Origin: Rhizobacter sp.
GTDB taxonomy: Bacteria; Pseudomonadota; Gammaproteobacteria; Burkholderiales; Burkholderiaceae_C
Direction of reading: 5' to 3'
Length of the DNA: 59,062 bases
Assembly: GCA_025350965.1 (NCBI GenBank)
Contig: JANXWV010000085.1
Span: 1 to 59,062, forward strand
Positions 16,642 through 24,971 of this stretch are shown piece after piece. Numbering within the stretch: the first letter of the stretch is position 1; every line of letters starts with the position of its first letter. The translations under genes were made by a program, and so were the position numbers. The notes beneath the pieces were generated by a model that saw nothing but the letters and a program-made list of their open reading frames with translations, had not been told where the DNA came from and ran no database searches.

Positions 16642-16809
16642 ATGCTGGCGATGGAAGTGACGGGCTGGATCATGGTGCTTTATTCGTTCTTGCAACCTCA
16701 GGCGCAGCCACTGCCGGCCGACGCTCCGGTGGCACATGAACACGCTGCGCCGTTCGTTCGCCTGCAGCCCTTCGACGAGCGCTTCTTCACACCGAAGGCC
16801 AGCGAATAG
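16642..16809 (+). CDS. Possible small protein of unknown function
   Basis: A 55-residue frame has a short hydrophobic N-terminal stretch ([14 protein letters not shown]) followed by a polar tail ending [12 protein letters not shown]. The composition is not that of an antisense shadow, but no clear ribosome-binding site or family is seen. It lies just before flgG. Confidence 0.3.
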   Translation: MLAMEVTGWIMVLYSFLQPQAQPLPADAPVAHEHAAPFVRLQPFDERFFTPKASE

Positions 16810-16888
16810 GGCGGCAACGCCGGCCCTTTTCAGTGCACCTGGCGCTCCCTGCGCCAAGCATCATCGGCCCCATAACCGGAGCCCCGCC

Positions 16889-17671
16889 ATGATGCGTTCC
16901 CTGTGGATTTCGAAGACCGGCATGGAGGCCCAGCAGACCCAGCTGGACGCCATCTCGCACAACCTCGCCAACGCCTCGACCAACGGGTACAAGCGTTCCC
17001 ACGCGGTGTTCGAGGACCTGATGTACCAGAACCTGCGCCAGGCCGGTGCGAACAGCAGCGACCAGAGCACGCTTCCCACCGGCTTGCAGCTCGGCCTCGG
17101 CGCCCGCGTGGTCGCCACCTCGCGCAGCTTCGGGCAGGGCAACCTGCAGCAGACCAGCAACACCCTCGACGTGGCCATCAGCGGCCAGGGCTTCTTCGAG
17201 GTGCAGATGCCCGACGGCACCACCGGCTACACGCGCGACGGCTCGTTCCAGGTCAACGCGCAAGGCGTGCTCGTCACCAACAACGGCCACCCGGTGCAGC
17301 CCGGCATCACGATCCCGGCGAACACCACGAACATCGCCATCGGCAACGACGGCACCGTGAGCGTGACGCTGGCCGCACAGACCACGCCGCAAGTCGTGGG
17401 CAAGTTCGCCATCGCCAACTTCGTGAACCCGGCCGGGCTCGACCCGAAGGGCCAGAACACCTACGCCGAGACGGCCGCCTCGGGCACGCCCAACGTGGGC
17501 ACGGCGGGGCTGAACGGCCTCGGGCTGGTCCAGCAGGGCTTCGTCGAAACCTCGAACGTGAACGTGGTCGAAGAGCTGGTCGGCATGATCCAGACGCAGC
17601 GCGCCTATGAGCTGAATTCGAAAGCCATCAAGACCTCGGACGAGATGCTCGCGCGTCTCACGCAGCTGTGA
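16889..17671 (+). CDS. flgG: Flagellar basal-body distal rod protein FlgG
   Basis: This 260-residue distal rod subunit has the N-terminal [20 protein letters not shown] and [16 protein letters not shown]. The central block is [19 protein letters not shown] with [11 protein letters not shown], and the C-terminal [20 protein letters not shown]. The length matches the 260-262 of the family. The start has CGGAG upstream; a second Met codon follows directly. It begins the second flagellar run (GHIJKL) and must have its own promoter or read-through, because the two small frames and zwf separate it from flgF. Its stop overlaps the flgH start. Confidence 0.96.
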   Translation: MMRSLWISKTGMEAQQTQLDAISHNLANASTNGYKRSHAVFEDLMYQNLRQAGANSSDQSTLPTGLQLGLGARVVATSRSFGQGNLQQTSNTLDVAISGQGFFEVQMPDGTTGYTRDGSFQVNAQGVLVTNNGHPVQPGITIPANTTNIAIGNDGTVSVTLAAQTTPQVVGKFAIANFVNPAGLDPKGQNTYAETAASGTPNVGTAGLNGLGLVQQGFVETSNVNVVEELVGMIQTQRAYELNSKAIKTSDEMLARLTQL

Positions 17672-18372
17672 TGGCGCGCGTGATGCCGCCCCGCCGCGCA
17701 GTCGCGGCCGCAGCGCTCTGGCTGTGCGGCTGCGCGAACATCAACGAGACCATGAACCCGCGCCCGCCGGTCGACGTGGCTCAGCCCACGCAACTGCGCG
17801 CACCGCCCATCGTCGTGCCGCCGGTCAGCAATGGTGCGATCTTCCAGACCGGGCAGTACCGGCCGCTTTTCGAAGACCACCGTGCCCGGCTCGTGGGCGA
17901 CACGCTCACGGTGCAGATCGTCGAGAAGGTGACGGCCACGCAGAAGAGCACCAGCTCCATCGACAAGAGCGGCGGCCTCGCGGCCGGCGTCACGGCCATA
18001 CCGGGCCTGGCCGGCAACTCGTTCACGGCGGGGCGCGCGAACATCGGTGCCACGTCGAGCAACACCTTCGCCGGCAAGGGGAGCACCGAGAACAGCAACG
18101 ACTTCTCGGGCACCATCACCGCCACGGTGATCGAGGTGCTGCCGAATGGCCACCTGATCGTCTCGGGCGAGAAGCAGATCGGCGTGAACCACAACGTCGA
18201 CGTGCTGCGCTTCTCGGGCCAGATCGACCCGCGTGCCATCCAGGCTGGCAACAGTGTCGCCTCGGCGCAGATCGCCAACGTGCGGATCGAGCAGCGCGGG
18301 CGCGGCGCCCAGGCCGACGCACAGGGAATAGGCTGGTTAGGGCGCTTCTTTTTGAACGTTCTGCCGGTTTAA
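17671..18372 (+). CDS. flgH: Flagellar L-ring lipoprotein FlgH
   Basis: This 233-residue outer-membrane lipoprotein forms the L ring around the rod. The signal peptide ends with the lipobox LWLCGC. The mature part has GAIFQTGQYRPLFEDHRARLVGDTLTVQI, a conserved FlgH block, and ends with the IGWLGRFFLNVLPV-type terminus. The ATG at 17671 overlaps the flgG stop (TGATG), indicating translational coupling. Confidence 0.95.
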   Translation: MARVMPPRRAVAAAALWLCGCANINETMNPRPPVDVAQPTQLRAPPIVVPPVSNGAIFQTGQYRPLFEDHRARLVGDTLTVQIVEKVTATQKSTSSIDKSGGLAAGVTAIPGLAGNSFTAGRANIGATSSNTFAGKGSTENSNDFSGTITATVIEVLPNGHLIVSGEKQIGVNHNVDVLRFSGQIDPRAIQAGNSVASAQIANVRIEQRGRGAQADAQGIGWLGRFFLNVLPV

Positions 18373-18407
18373 GTTTCCCCAGAATGGGCCCATCAACGGA
18401 TGGTCCC

Positions 18408-19574
18408 ATGCCCAACCTCTTCCAATCGCTGCGCGACAACTCCACCACCACCGACCGGCTCATTCGCCGGCTCATTCTGCTGGCGGCCCTGCTCGCCAGC
18501 GCCGCGTTGTGGTGGCCCGCACCGGCGAACGCCACGCGCCTCAAGGAAGTGGCTTCGGTGCAGGGTGTGCGCAACAACCAGCTGGTCGGCTACGGCCTCG
18601 TGGTCGGGCTCGACGGCACCGGCGACCAGACCACCTCAACCCCCTTCACCACACAGAGCATCAACGCGCTGCTGCAGCAGATGGGCGTCACCGTGCCGGC
18701 CGGCACCAGCATGCAGCTGAAGAACGTGGCGGCCGTGATGGTCACGGCGCAGCTGCCGCCGTTCGCGCAGCCGGGGCAGCATATCGATGTGAATGTGTCG
18801 TCGCTGGGCAATGCCAAATCGCTGCGCGGCGGCATGCTGATCGCAACTCCCTTGAAGGGCGCAGACGGGCAGATCTATGCGCTGGCGCAGGGCAGCCTGA
18901 TCGTCGGCGGCGCCGGCGCGTCGGCAGCGGGCTCGAAGGTGCAGATCAACCACCTGAGCGCCGGCCGCGTGCCGGAAGGCGCGACCGTCGAGCGCGCTGT
19001 GCCCACACCGCTGGCAGAGGGCGACACGCTGCAACTCGACCTGAACTCGCACGACTACAACACCGCGCGCGAAGTGGCGCGCACCATCAACGCCCGCATG
19101 GGTGAAGGGCTGGCGCAGGCCATCGACGGCCGCGTGGTGCGGGTGCGCATGCCGGCTGGCGGCGATGCGCGCGTGACCTTCCTGGCCGACATCGAGAACC
19201 TGCAGATCGAACTGGCGGCACCGGCGGCGCGCATCGTCATCAACGCCCGCACCGGCTCGGTGGTGGTGAACCAGACCGTCACGCTCAACCCCTGCGCGGT
19301 GGCCCACGGCAACCTGTCGGTCACGATCAACTCGACGCCGGTCGTGAGCCAGCCCAATGCGCTGTCAAGCGGCGGCACGACCGTGTCGCGCGACAAGGCC
19401 GACATCACGATCACGCAAAGCCCCGGCTCGTTGATCCAGCTGCCCGCGAGCACCAAGCTGGCGGACGTGGTGAAGGCGCTCAACGCGCTCGGCGCCACGC
19501 CGCAAGACCTGCTCGCCATCCTGCAGGCGATGAAGAGCGCGGGCGCGTTGAATGCCGAGATCGAGGTGATCTGA
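18408..19574 (+). CDS. flgI: Flagellar P-ring protein FlgI
   Basis: This 388-residue periplasmic protein assembles the P ring in the peptidoglycan layer with the help of FlgA. A signal peptide (LILLAALLASAALWW, then ANA) is followed by the conserved mature start TRLKEVASVQGVRNNQLVGY, then GLDGTGDQT and LQQMGVTVPAGT. The ATG at 18408 is preferred because it gives a standard signal peptide; an in-frame ATG at 18384 is a possible alternative. It is 35 bases after flgH. Confidence 0.94.
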   Translation: MPNLFQSLRDNSTTTDRLIRRLILLAALLASAALWWPAPANATRLKEVASVQGVRNNQLVGYGLVVGLDGTGDQTTSTPFTTQSINALLQQMGVTVPAGTSMQLKNVAAVMVTAQLPPFAQPGQHIDVNVSSLGNAKSLRGGMLIATPLKGADGQIYALAQGSLIVGGAGASAAGSKVQINHLSAGRVPEGATVERAVPTPLAEGDTLQLDLNSHDYNTAREVARTINARMGEGLAQAIDGRVVRVRMPAGGDARVTFLADIENLQIELAAPAARIVINARTGSVVVNQTVTLNPCAVAHGNLSVTINSTPVVSQPNALSSGGTTVSRDKADITITQSPGSLIQLPASTKLADVVKALNALGATPQDLLAILQAMKSAGALNAEIEVI

Positions 19575-19576
19575 GC

Positions 19577-20560
19577 ATGGCCCTCGACGCTGGTTTCTCG
19601 CGGCTCGCAGCGCTTCGGCCTGCAGGCGCGGGTGCGGGCGCAGGTGCAGCCATTCAAGCCGCCAGCGACAGCCTGCACGACCCGACCGCCAGCAGCCTGC
19701 GCAGCCGCGCGGCCAGCGACCCCAAGAGCGTGATCAAGGCCGCCGCGAAGCAGTTCGAGGCGATGTTCATGCAGCAGCTGATGAAAAGCATGCGCGAGTC
19801 CACGATGGCCAGCGGCATGCTCGACAACGCCGGCACGCAGATGGGCACCGAGATGCTCGACGCCCAGTTCGCGAACCAGATGACCGGCCTGCCCGGCGGC
19901 CTGGCCGACGTGATTGCGCGCCAGCTCGACCGGCAGATGAGCGGCGCGGCGGCCAGCGGCGCCGCCGCGACTTCGAGCGCAACGTCAGGCGCAGCATCCA
20001 GCGCCCTCCCGGCGGCCGGTGCCGCCGGTGCACCCACGAGCCGCAGCGGCGGCGCGCAAGCCACACCGAACCAGGCCGAGTTCCTGCGCCAGCACGATGC
20101 TTCTGCGCGTGCTGCCGAGGCGCAGACCGGCATCCCGGCCACCTTCATGGTGGCGCAGGCGGCGCACGAGTCGGGCTGGGGCAAGCACGAGATCCGCAAC
20201 GCCGATGGATCGACCTCGTTCAACCTGTTCGGCATCAAGGCCGGTTCGAGTTGGAAAGGTCGAGTGGCGCAGATCACCACCACCGAAGTAGTCGATGGCC
20301 AGCCGCGCAAGGTGCTTGCCAACTTCCGCGCTTACGGCAGCTACGAAGAGTCGTTCTGTGACTATGCGCAGATGATGAAGACCAACCCGCGCTATGCGAC
20401 GGTGGCCAGCGCGGGCAACAGCGCCAGCGGCTTCGCGCAAGGCCTGCAACGCGCCGGCTACGCCACCGACCCGGCCTACGCCGACAAGCTCACACGCGTC
20501 ATCAACACCACGCTGCGCCTGCAGCGCGCGGCGCTGCGGCCGACGGAGAACCTCGCATGA
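19577..20560 (+). CDS. flgJ: Flagellar rod assembly protein / muramidase FlgJ
   Basis: This 327-residue bifunctional protein has an N-terminal rod-scaffold domain (AAKQFEAMFMQQLMKSMRES and MGTEMLDAQFANQMTG, about 55-115). An Ala/Ser/Gly linker of about 40 residues joins it to a C-terminal glucosaminidase-type domain (ATFMVAQAAHESGWGKHEI with catalytic Glu, FNLFGIKAG, FRAYGSYEESFCDYAQMM). It opens the peptidoglycan for the rod. It starts 2 bases after flgI and ends overlapping the flgK start. Confidence 0.95.
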   Translation: MALDAGFSRLAALRPAGAGAGAGAAIQAASDSLHDPTASSLRSRAASDPKSVIKAAAKQFEAMFMQQLMKSMRESTMASGMLDNAGTQMGTEMLDAQFANQMTGLPGGLADVIARQLDRQMSGAAASGAAATSSATSGAASSALPAAGAAGAPTSRSGGAQATPNQAEFLRQHDASARAAEAQTGIPATFMVAQAAHESGWGKHEIRNADGSTSFNLFGIKAGSSWKGRVAQITTTEVVDGQPRKVLANFRAYGSYEESFCDYAQMMKTNPRYATVASAGNSASGFAQGLQRAGYATDPAYADKLTRVINTTLRLQRAALRPTENLA

Positions 20561-22485
20561 CGGCGTTGATGGGCATCGGCAAGAGCGCGATGTTCGCGAG
20601 CTATGCCGCGCTGCAGACGACGGGCAACAACATCGCCAATGCCAACACGGTGGGCTACTCGCGCCAGAGCGCGCAGCTGGCCGACGCGAAGGGCCAGTTC
20701 TCGGGTGCGGGTTACTTCGGCAAGGGCGTGAACGTCATGACCGTGACGCGGGCCTACGACCAGCACCTCACCAACCACGCGGTCGCCACCAACTCGGTGG
20801 CTGCGAGCGACGCGGTGCGCGCCGAAAAGCTCGGGCAGCTCGAAGAGGTGTTCGCGACTGGCACCTCGGGCATCGGTTACTCGGCGGGCGCGTTCGTGAA
20901 CTCGTTCGTCGACCTGGCCAACGCCCCGGCCGATGGCTCGGCGCGCCAGGTGGTGCTGAGCCAGGCCCAGGAACTGGCAGCGCGCTTTCGCTCGGCCGGC
21001 GAGCAGGTGGCGAGCCTGCAGACGAGCGTGTCGCAAGACCTGAAGGCCAGCGTCGCCAGCGTCAATTCAATGGCCAAGCAGATCGGCGCGCTGAACCGCG
21101 AAGTCGCAGCGTTGAACGGTACCAGCCAGCCGGCGAACCAGTTGCTCGACGAGCGCGACCAACTCGTCGCCGAGATCGCCAAGCTCATCAACGTGACGAC
21201 CGTGAAGGCCGACGACGGCAGCATGGGCCTGTTCATCGGCGGCGGCCAGAACCTGGTGCTCGGCTCTGACGTGAGCACGCTCAAGGCCATCCCCGATGCG
21301 TTCGACCCGGCCCGGCTGCAGCTTGCGCTCGTCGAAGGCACGAAAGAGCGCTTGATGCCGGAAGACGCCTTCGCGGGCGGTTCGATCAGCGGCCTGCTGC
21401 ACTTCCAGAACACCGACCTCGTCGACGCGAAGAACCTGCTCGGGCAGATGGCCACCGCGATCAGCGTCAAGGTCAACGCCCAGCAGGGGCTCGGCCTCGA
21501 CCTGCGCCAGCCGGCAGGCAGCGGCGCGCCGATCTTCGCGGTGGGCGCGGCACGCGTGCTGGGTGCCAGCGCCAACACCGGCACCGCAGCGCTCTCGATC
21601 ACCGTGACGAACGGCTCGCAACTGCAGCCGAGCGACTACGAGCTTCGCTTCGACGGCAGTGCCTACGCGCTCACGCGGCTGTCAGACAAGAGCGTGGTCA
21701 CGGGCAGCCCGTTCACGCCGGCGCAGCTCGCTGCGGGGGTGTCGTTCGACGGCGTGTCGGTGCAGCTCACCGCAGGCGCGGCGCAAGCTTCTGACCGCTT
21801 CCTGCTGCAACCGACGGCGCTCGCTGCCCAGGCCATGACAACCGTGCTCGCCGACCCGAAGGGCCTGGCCGCAGCGTCGCCGTTCACCGGCAGCATGGGT
21901 GCGACCAACACCGGCACGTCAACCATCGCGTCGCTCAGCGCGGTCAGCCCCGCCTACAACGGCAGCTTGACCGCCGCCATCACGTTCACGTCGAACACCG
22001 GCAACTACGCGTGGAGCCTCAGCAACGGCACGAGCGGCACGGCCACCTGGGCAGCAGGCGCGCCGATCAGCCTGAACGGCTTCGAGCTCAATCTCGCCGG
22101 CGTGCCGCGCAGTGGTGACACGATCAGCGTGAAACCGACCGTGTCGGTGGCGGGCAACAACGGCAATGCACTGGCGATGTCAAAGCTCGGCGACGTGCCG
22201 CTGGTCGGCGTCTCCAGCGGTTCGGTGGGCATGAGCATCACCGATGCCTACGCCGACGCGATCTCGAACATCGGCGTGCGTGTCCAAAGCGGCAAGGCGG
22301 CGGCCGGCATCTCGCAGGCGATTGCAGCCGACGCTGAAACCGCGCGCGCGAACAAGTCCGGCGTGAACCTCGACGAAGAGGCTGCGCGGCTGATCCAGTT
22401 CCAGCAAAGCTACCAGGCGGCAGCGAAGATCCTGCAGGTCGCGCAGTCGATCTTCGAGAGCATGCTGCAGGCCGGCGCGCGTTGA
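20557..22485 (+). CDS. flgK: Hook-filament junction protein FlgK (HAP1)
   Basis: This 642-residue protein joins the hook to the filament and is exported with FlgN. It has the N-terminal signature ALQTTGNNIANANTVGYSRQ, the conserved coiled region LDERDQLVAEIAKL, and the C-terminal NLDEEAARLIQFQQSYQAAA. The large middle (about 300-560) is the variable outer domain. The ATG overlaps the flgJ stop (ATGA). Confidence 0.95.
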   Translation: MTALMGIGKSAMFASYAALQTTGNNIANANTVGYSRQSAQLADAKGQFSGAGYFGKGVNVMTVTRAYDQHLTNHAVATNSVAASDAVRAEKLGQLEEVFATGTSGIGYSAGAFVNSFVDLANAPADGSARQVVLSQAQELAARFRSAGEQVASLQTSVSQDLKASVASVNSMAKQIGALNREVAALNGTSQPANQLLDERDQLVAEIAKLINVTTVKADDGSMGLFIGGGQNLVLGSDVSTLKAIPDAFDPARLQLALVEGTKERLMPEDAFAGGSISGLLHFQNTDLVDAKNLLGQMATAISVKVNAQQGLGLDLRQPAGSGAPIFAVGAARVLGASANTGTAALSITVTNGSQLQPSDYELRFDGSAYALTRLSDKSVVTGSPFTPAQLAAGVSFDGVSVQLTAGAAQASDRFLLQPTALAAQAMTTVLADPKGLAAASPFTGSMGATNTGTSTIASLSAVSPAYNGSLTAAITFTSNTGNYAWSLSNGTSGTATWAAGAPISLNGFELNLAGVPRSGDTISVKPTVSVAGNNGNALAMSKLGDVPLVGVSSGSVGMSITDAYADAISNIGVRVQSGKAAAGISQAIAADAETARANKSGVNLDEEAARLIQFQQSYQAAAKILQVAQSIFESMLQAGAR

Positions 22486-22519
22486 CCTGCCCCACTCCAT
22501 GCCTCACTGAAGACCGACC

Positions 22520-23722
22520 ATGCGCATCAGCACCGCCAACGCCTACAACCACTCACTCGACTCGCTGATCGACCGCCAGTCGCGCTTGTCCGCCACACAG
22601 GAACAGATGACGACCGGCAAGCGCGTGAACCACGCAAGCGACGACCCGGCCGCGATGGGCCGCGCCGAGCGTGCACTGGCCGCTGAGGCGCGCAGCACCG
22701 CGAACCAGCGGGCGGTCGATGCCAGCAGCAACGCGATGACGCTGACCGAGACCGCGCTCGCCGATAGCGGCAACCTGTTACAGACGGCGCGCGAAGCGCT
22801 GGTTGCAGCCGGCAACGCAAGCTACAGCGACGCCGAGCGCTCGGGTGTGGCCGATCAGCTGGCGTCGCTGCGTGAACAGCTTTTCGCCGTGGCGAACCGC
22901 ACCGATGGCGCGGGCAACTTTCTGTTCGGTGGCCAGGGCTCGAACCAGCCACCGTTCATCGATGCCTCGGGCGGCGTGCAGTTCCAGGGCACCAGCGGCG
23001 TCGTGCAAGCCGCGTCCGGCGACGAAGCGCTGCCCCTCACGATGGACGGCGAGGGCACGTGGATGCGCGCACGCACCGGCAACGGTGTGTTCGAGGCCAC
23101 CGCGGTCACGAGCAGCGGCACGGGTTGGGTCGACCGAGGCACGGTCGTGAACCCGGCCGCGCTGACCGGCTCGACCTACCGCATCGACTTTCAGGTTGCG
23201 GGCACCACCACCACCTACTCGGTGCTGAAAGACGGGCTGCCCACCGCGCAGACCAACGTGGCCTATGCGGCCGGCCAGGCGATCCAGATCGACGGCATGT
23301 CCAGCACCGTGAGCGGTGCACCGGCCAACGGCGACTCGTTCCAGCTTGCGCCGGCCACGCCCACGCTGAGCGTGTTCGACACGCTCGACAAGGCCATCAA
23401 GGACCTGCGCACCCCCACGCGCACCGGCACCAAGGTGGCGCAGACGAATGCCGTGAACCTGAGCAACCTCGACCAGGTGCTGAACCAGGCGCTGGTCGGC
23501 CGCGCGCAGGTCGGTGCAACGATGAACCGCATCGACGGCGTCACCGAGCGGCTCTCGGCGTTGAAGCTCTCCTCCCAGACCGAGCGCTCGCACGCCGAGG
23601 ACCTGGACATGGTGCAGGCGATATCGAGCTTTTCGAACCAGCAGACCGGCTACGATGCGGCTCTTAAGGCGTATTCGATGGTGCAAAAGCTGTCGTTGTT
23701 CAACTACGTGAGCCCGTCCTGA
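22520..23722 (+). CDS. flgL: Hook-filament junction protein FlgL (HAP3)
   Basis: This 400-residue flagellin-like junction protein starts MRISTANAYNHSLDSLIDRQ, has the flagellin-type segment MTTGKRVNHASDDPAAMGRA, and ends with SYxxA-like AISSFSNQQTGYDAALKAY. FlgL links FlgK to the filament. It lies 34 bases after flgK and is the last structural flagellar gene here; the next gene starts 43 bases later and may be co-transcribed. Confidence 0.94.
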   Translation: MRISTANAYNHSLDSLIDRQSRLSATQEQMTTGKRVNHASDDPAAMGRAERALAAEARSTANQRAVDASSNAMTLTETALADSGNLLQTAREALVAAGNASYSDAERSGVADQLASLREQLFAVANRTDGAGNFLFGGQGSNQPPFIDASGGVQFQGTSGVVQAASGDEALPLTMDGEGTWMRARTGNGVFEATAVTSSGTGWVDRGTVVNPAALTGSTYRIDFQVAGTTTTYSVLKDGLPTAQTNVAYAAGQAIQIDGMSSTVSGAPANGDSFQLAPATPTLSVFDTLDKAIKDLRTPTRTGTKVAQTNAVNLSNLDQVLNQALVGRAQVGATMNRIDGVTERLSALKLSSQTERSHAEDLDMVQAISSFSNQQTGYDAALKAYSMVQKLSLFNYVSPS

Positions 23723-23765
23723 CGTGACGCACCACCCACTGTCTACCCACTGACGGAGCCACCCA

Positions 23766-24971
23766 TTGAGCGACGCCGCGATCCTCGGCCAGGTTGCCCT
23801 GGGCTACTCCCCGTTCATCGACCGCCAGCGCGTCGTCACTGCCACACGGCTCACGGTCTTTCCGTTGCGGCCCGATGCCGTGCTCGACGTTGGCCAACTG
23901 CTCGCCGCCGTGGGCGAAGTCTGGCCCGAGAGCGGCGGGCGGGTTTCGCTCAACGTGGTCAGCGAGAGCCTGCTGCACGACTTGCTGCTAGCGCGCCCGG
24001 CTGCGAACCTGATGGTCGAAGTGCCCTCGTTCATGGCGGCCGACGACGCGAACATCGAGGCCTTGTGCGCCCTCAAGGCCCATGGCAGCACGTTGCTGCT
24101 CAAGGGCAGGCCGTTGAAAGAGCTGCCGCGCGCCGTGCTGCCGTGTTTCAAGTACTCGCTCATCGAACTCGACGACGACCGGCGCGCCGGCCATGCGCCG
24201 ATGCCGCCGAACGTGGTGCGCAACATGCCGTTCCTCCAATCCGGCGTGCGCAGCGTGCTCGACATGGAAGGCTGCTTCGAGCGCGGTGCCCATGCCGTGC
24301 TGGGCTGGCCGATCGACGATGCGGTGGTCACCACCGTGGCGCGTGGCGGCAAGGCGGTGGCCGCGCCGGGCGTGCAGACCGTGGTCGAGCTGATCCGCCA
24401 GGTCGACAAGGAAGAGTCGATCGAACGCCTGGAGGCCACGCTCAAGCGCGACCCGCCGCTGGCCTTCAAGCTGCTGCGCTACATCAACTCGCCGGCGTTC
24501 GGGTTGCGCGTCGAGATCGGCTCGTTCCGGCACGCCATCATGATGCTCGGCTACAAGCGCCTGAAGCGCTGGCTGGCGCTGTTGCTGGCCACCGCCAGCA
24601 AGGATGTGAACCTGAAGCCGGTGATGTTCGCGGCCGTGCGCCGCGGCCTGCTGATGGAAGAACTGGCGCGCGGCAGTGCCGATGAAGAGATGCGCAACGA
24701 GGTGTTCATCTGCGGCGTGTTCTCGCTGCTCGACCGCATGTTCCAGCAGCCGTTCGACGACCTGCTGGCCACGATCCCGGTGCCCGAGCGGGTGCGCCAG
24801 GCGCTCATCGACAAGAGCGGCCCTTACCAGCCCTACATGGACGTGGTGCTCGCGGCCGAAAGCGAGTCGCTGTTCGACTTCCGCGATGCCGCCGAGCGCC
24901 TGATGATGGGTGTGGCCGAGATCAACCGTGCCCAGCTGCGCGCGCTCATGACGGCCAGCGAGCTGGAGTGA
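23766..24971 (+). CDS. EAL-like/HDOD signalling protein (YuxH type)
   Basis: This 401-residue protein has an N-terminal region resembling a degenerate EAL domain (ALGYSPFIDRQ in place of the usual YQPI, then VLDMEGCFERGAHAVLGWPID) and a C-terminal HDOD domain (ELIRQVDKEESIERLEATLK, LLRYINSPAFGLRVEIGSFRHAIMMLG). Canonical EAL metal ligands are not apparent, so it is more likely a c-di-GMP receptor or scaffold than a phosphodiesterase. The frame begins with TTG at 23766, with GGAG 8 bases upstream, and no in-frame ATG lies near the domain start. It overlaps the next gene by 4 bases. Confidence 0.8.
   Translation: MSDAAILGQVALGYSPFIDRQRVVTATRLTVFPLRPDAVLDVGQLLAAVGEVWPESGGRVSLNVVSESLLHDLLLARPAANLMVEVPSFMAADDANIEALCALKAHGSTLLLKGRPLKELPRAVLPCFKYSLIELDDDRRAGHAPMPPNVVRNMPFLQSGVRSVLDMEGCFERGAHAVLGWPIDDAVVTTVARGGKAVAAPGVQTVVELIRQVDKEESIERLEATLKRDPPLAFKLLRYINSPAFGLRVEIGSFRHAIMMLGYKRLKRWLALLLATASKDVNLKPVMFAAVRRGLLMEELARGSADEEMRNEVFICGVFSLLDRMFQQPFDDLLATIPVPERVRQALIDKSGPYQPYMDVVLAAESESLFDFRDAAERLMMGVAEINRAQLRALMTASELE

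Noticed and set aside
17724-18407. N-terminal extension of FlgI
   Set aside because: The frame is open upstream but overlaps flgH in another frame; the signal peptide begins at 18408.
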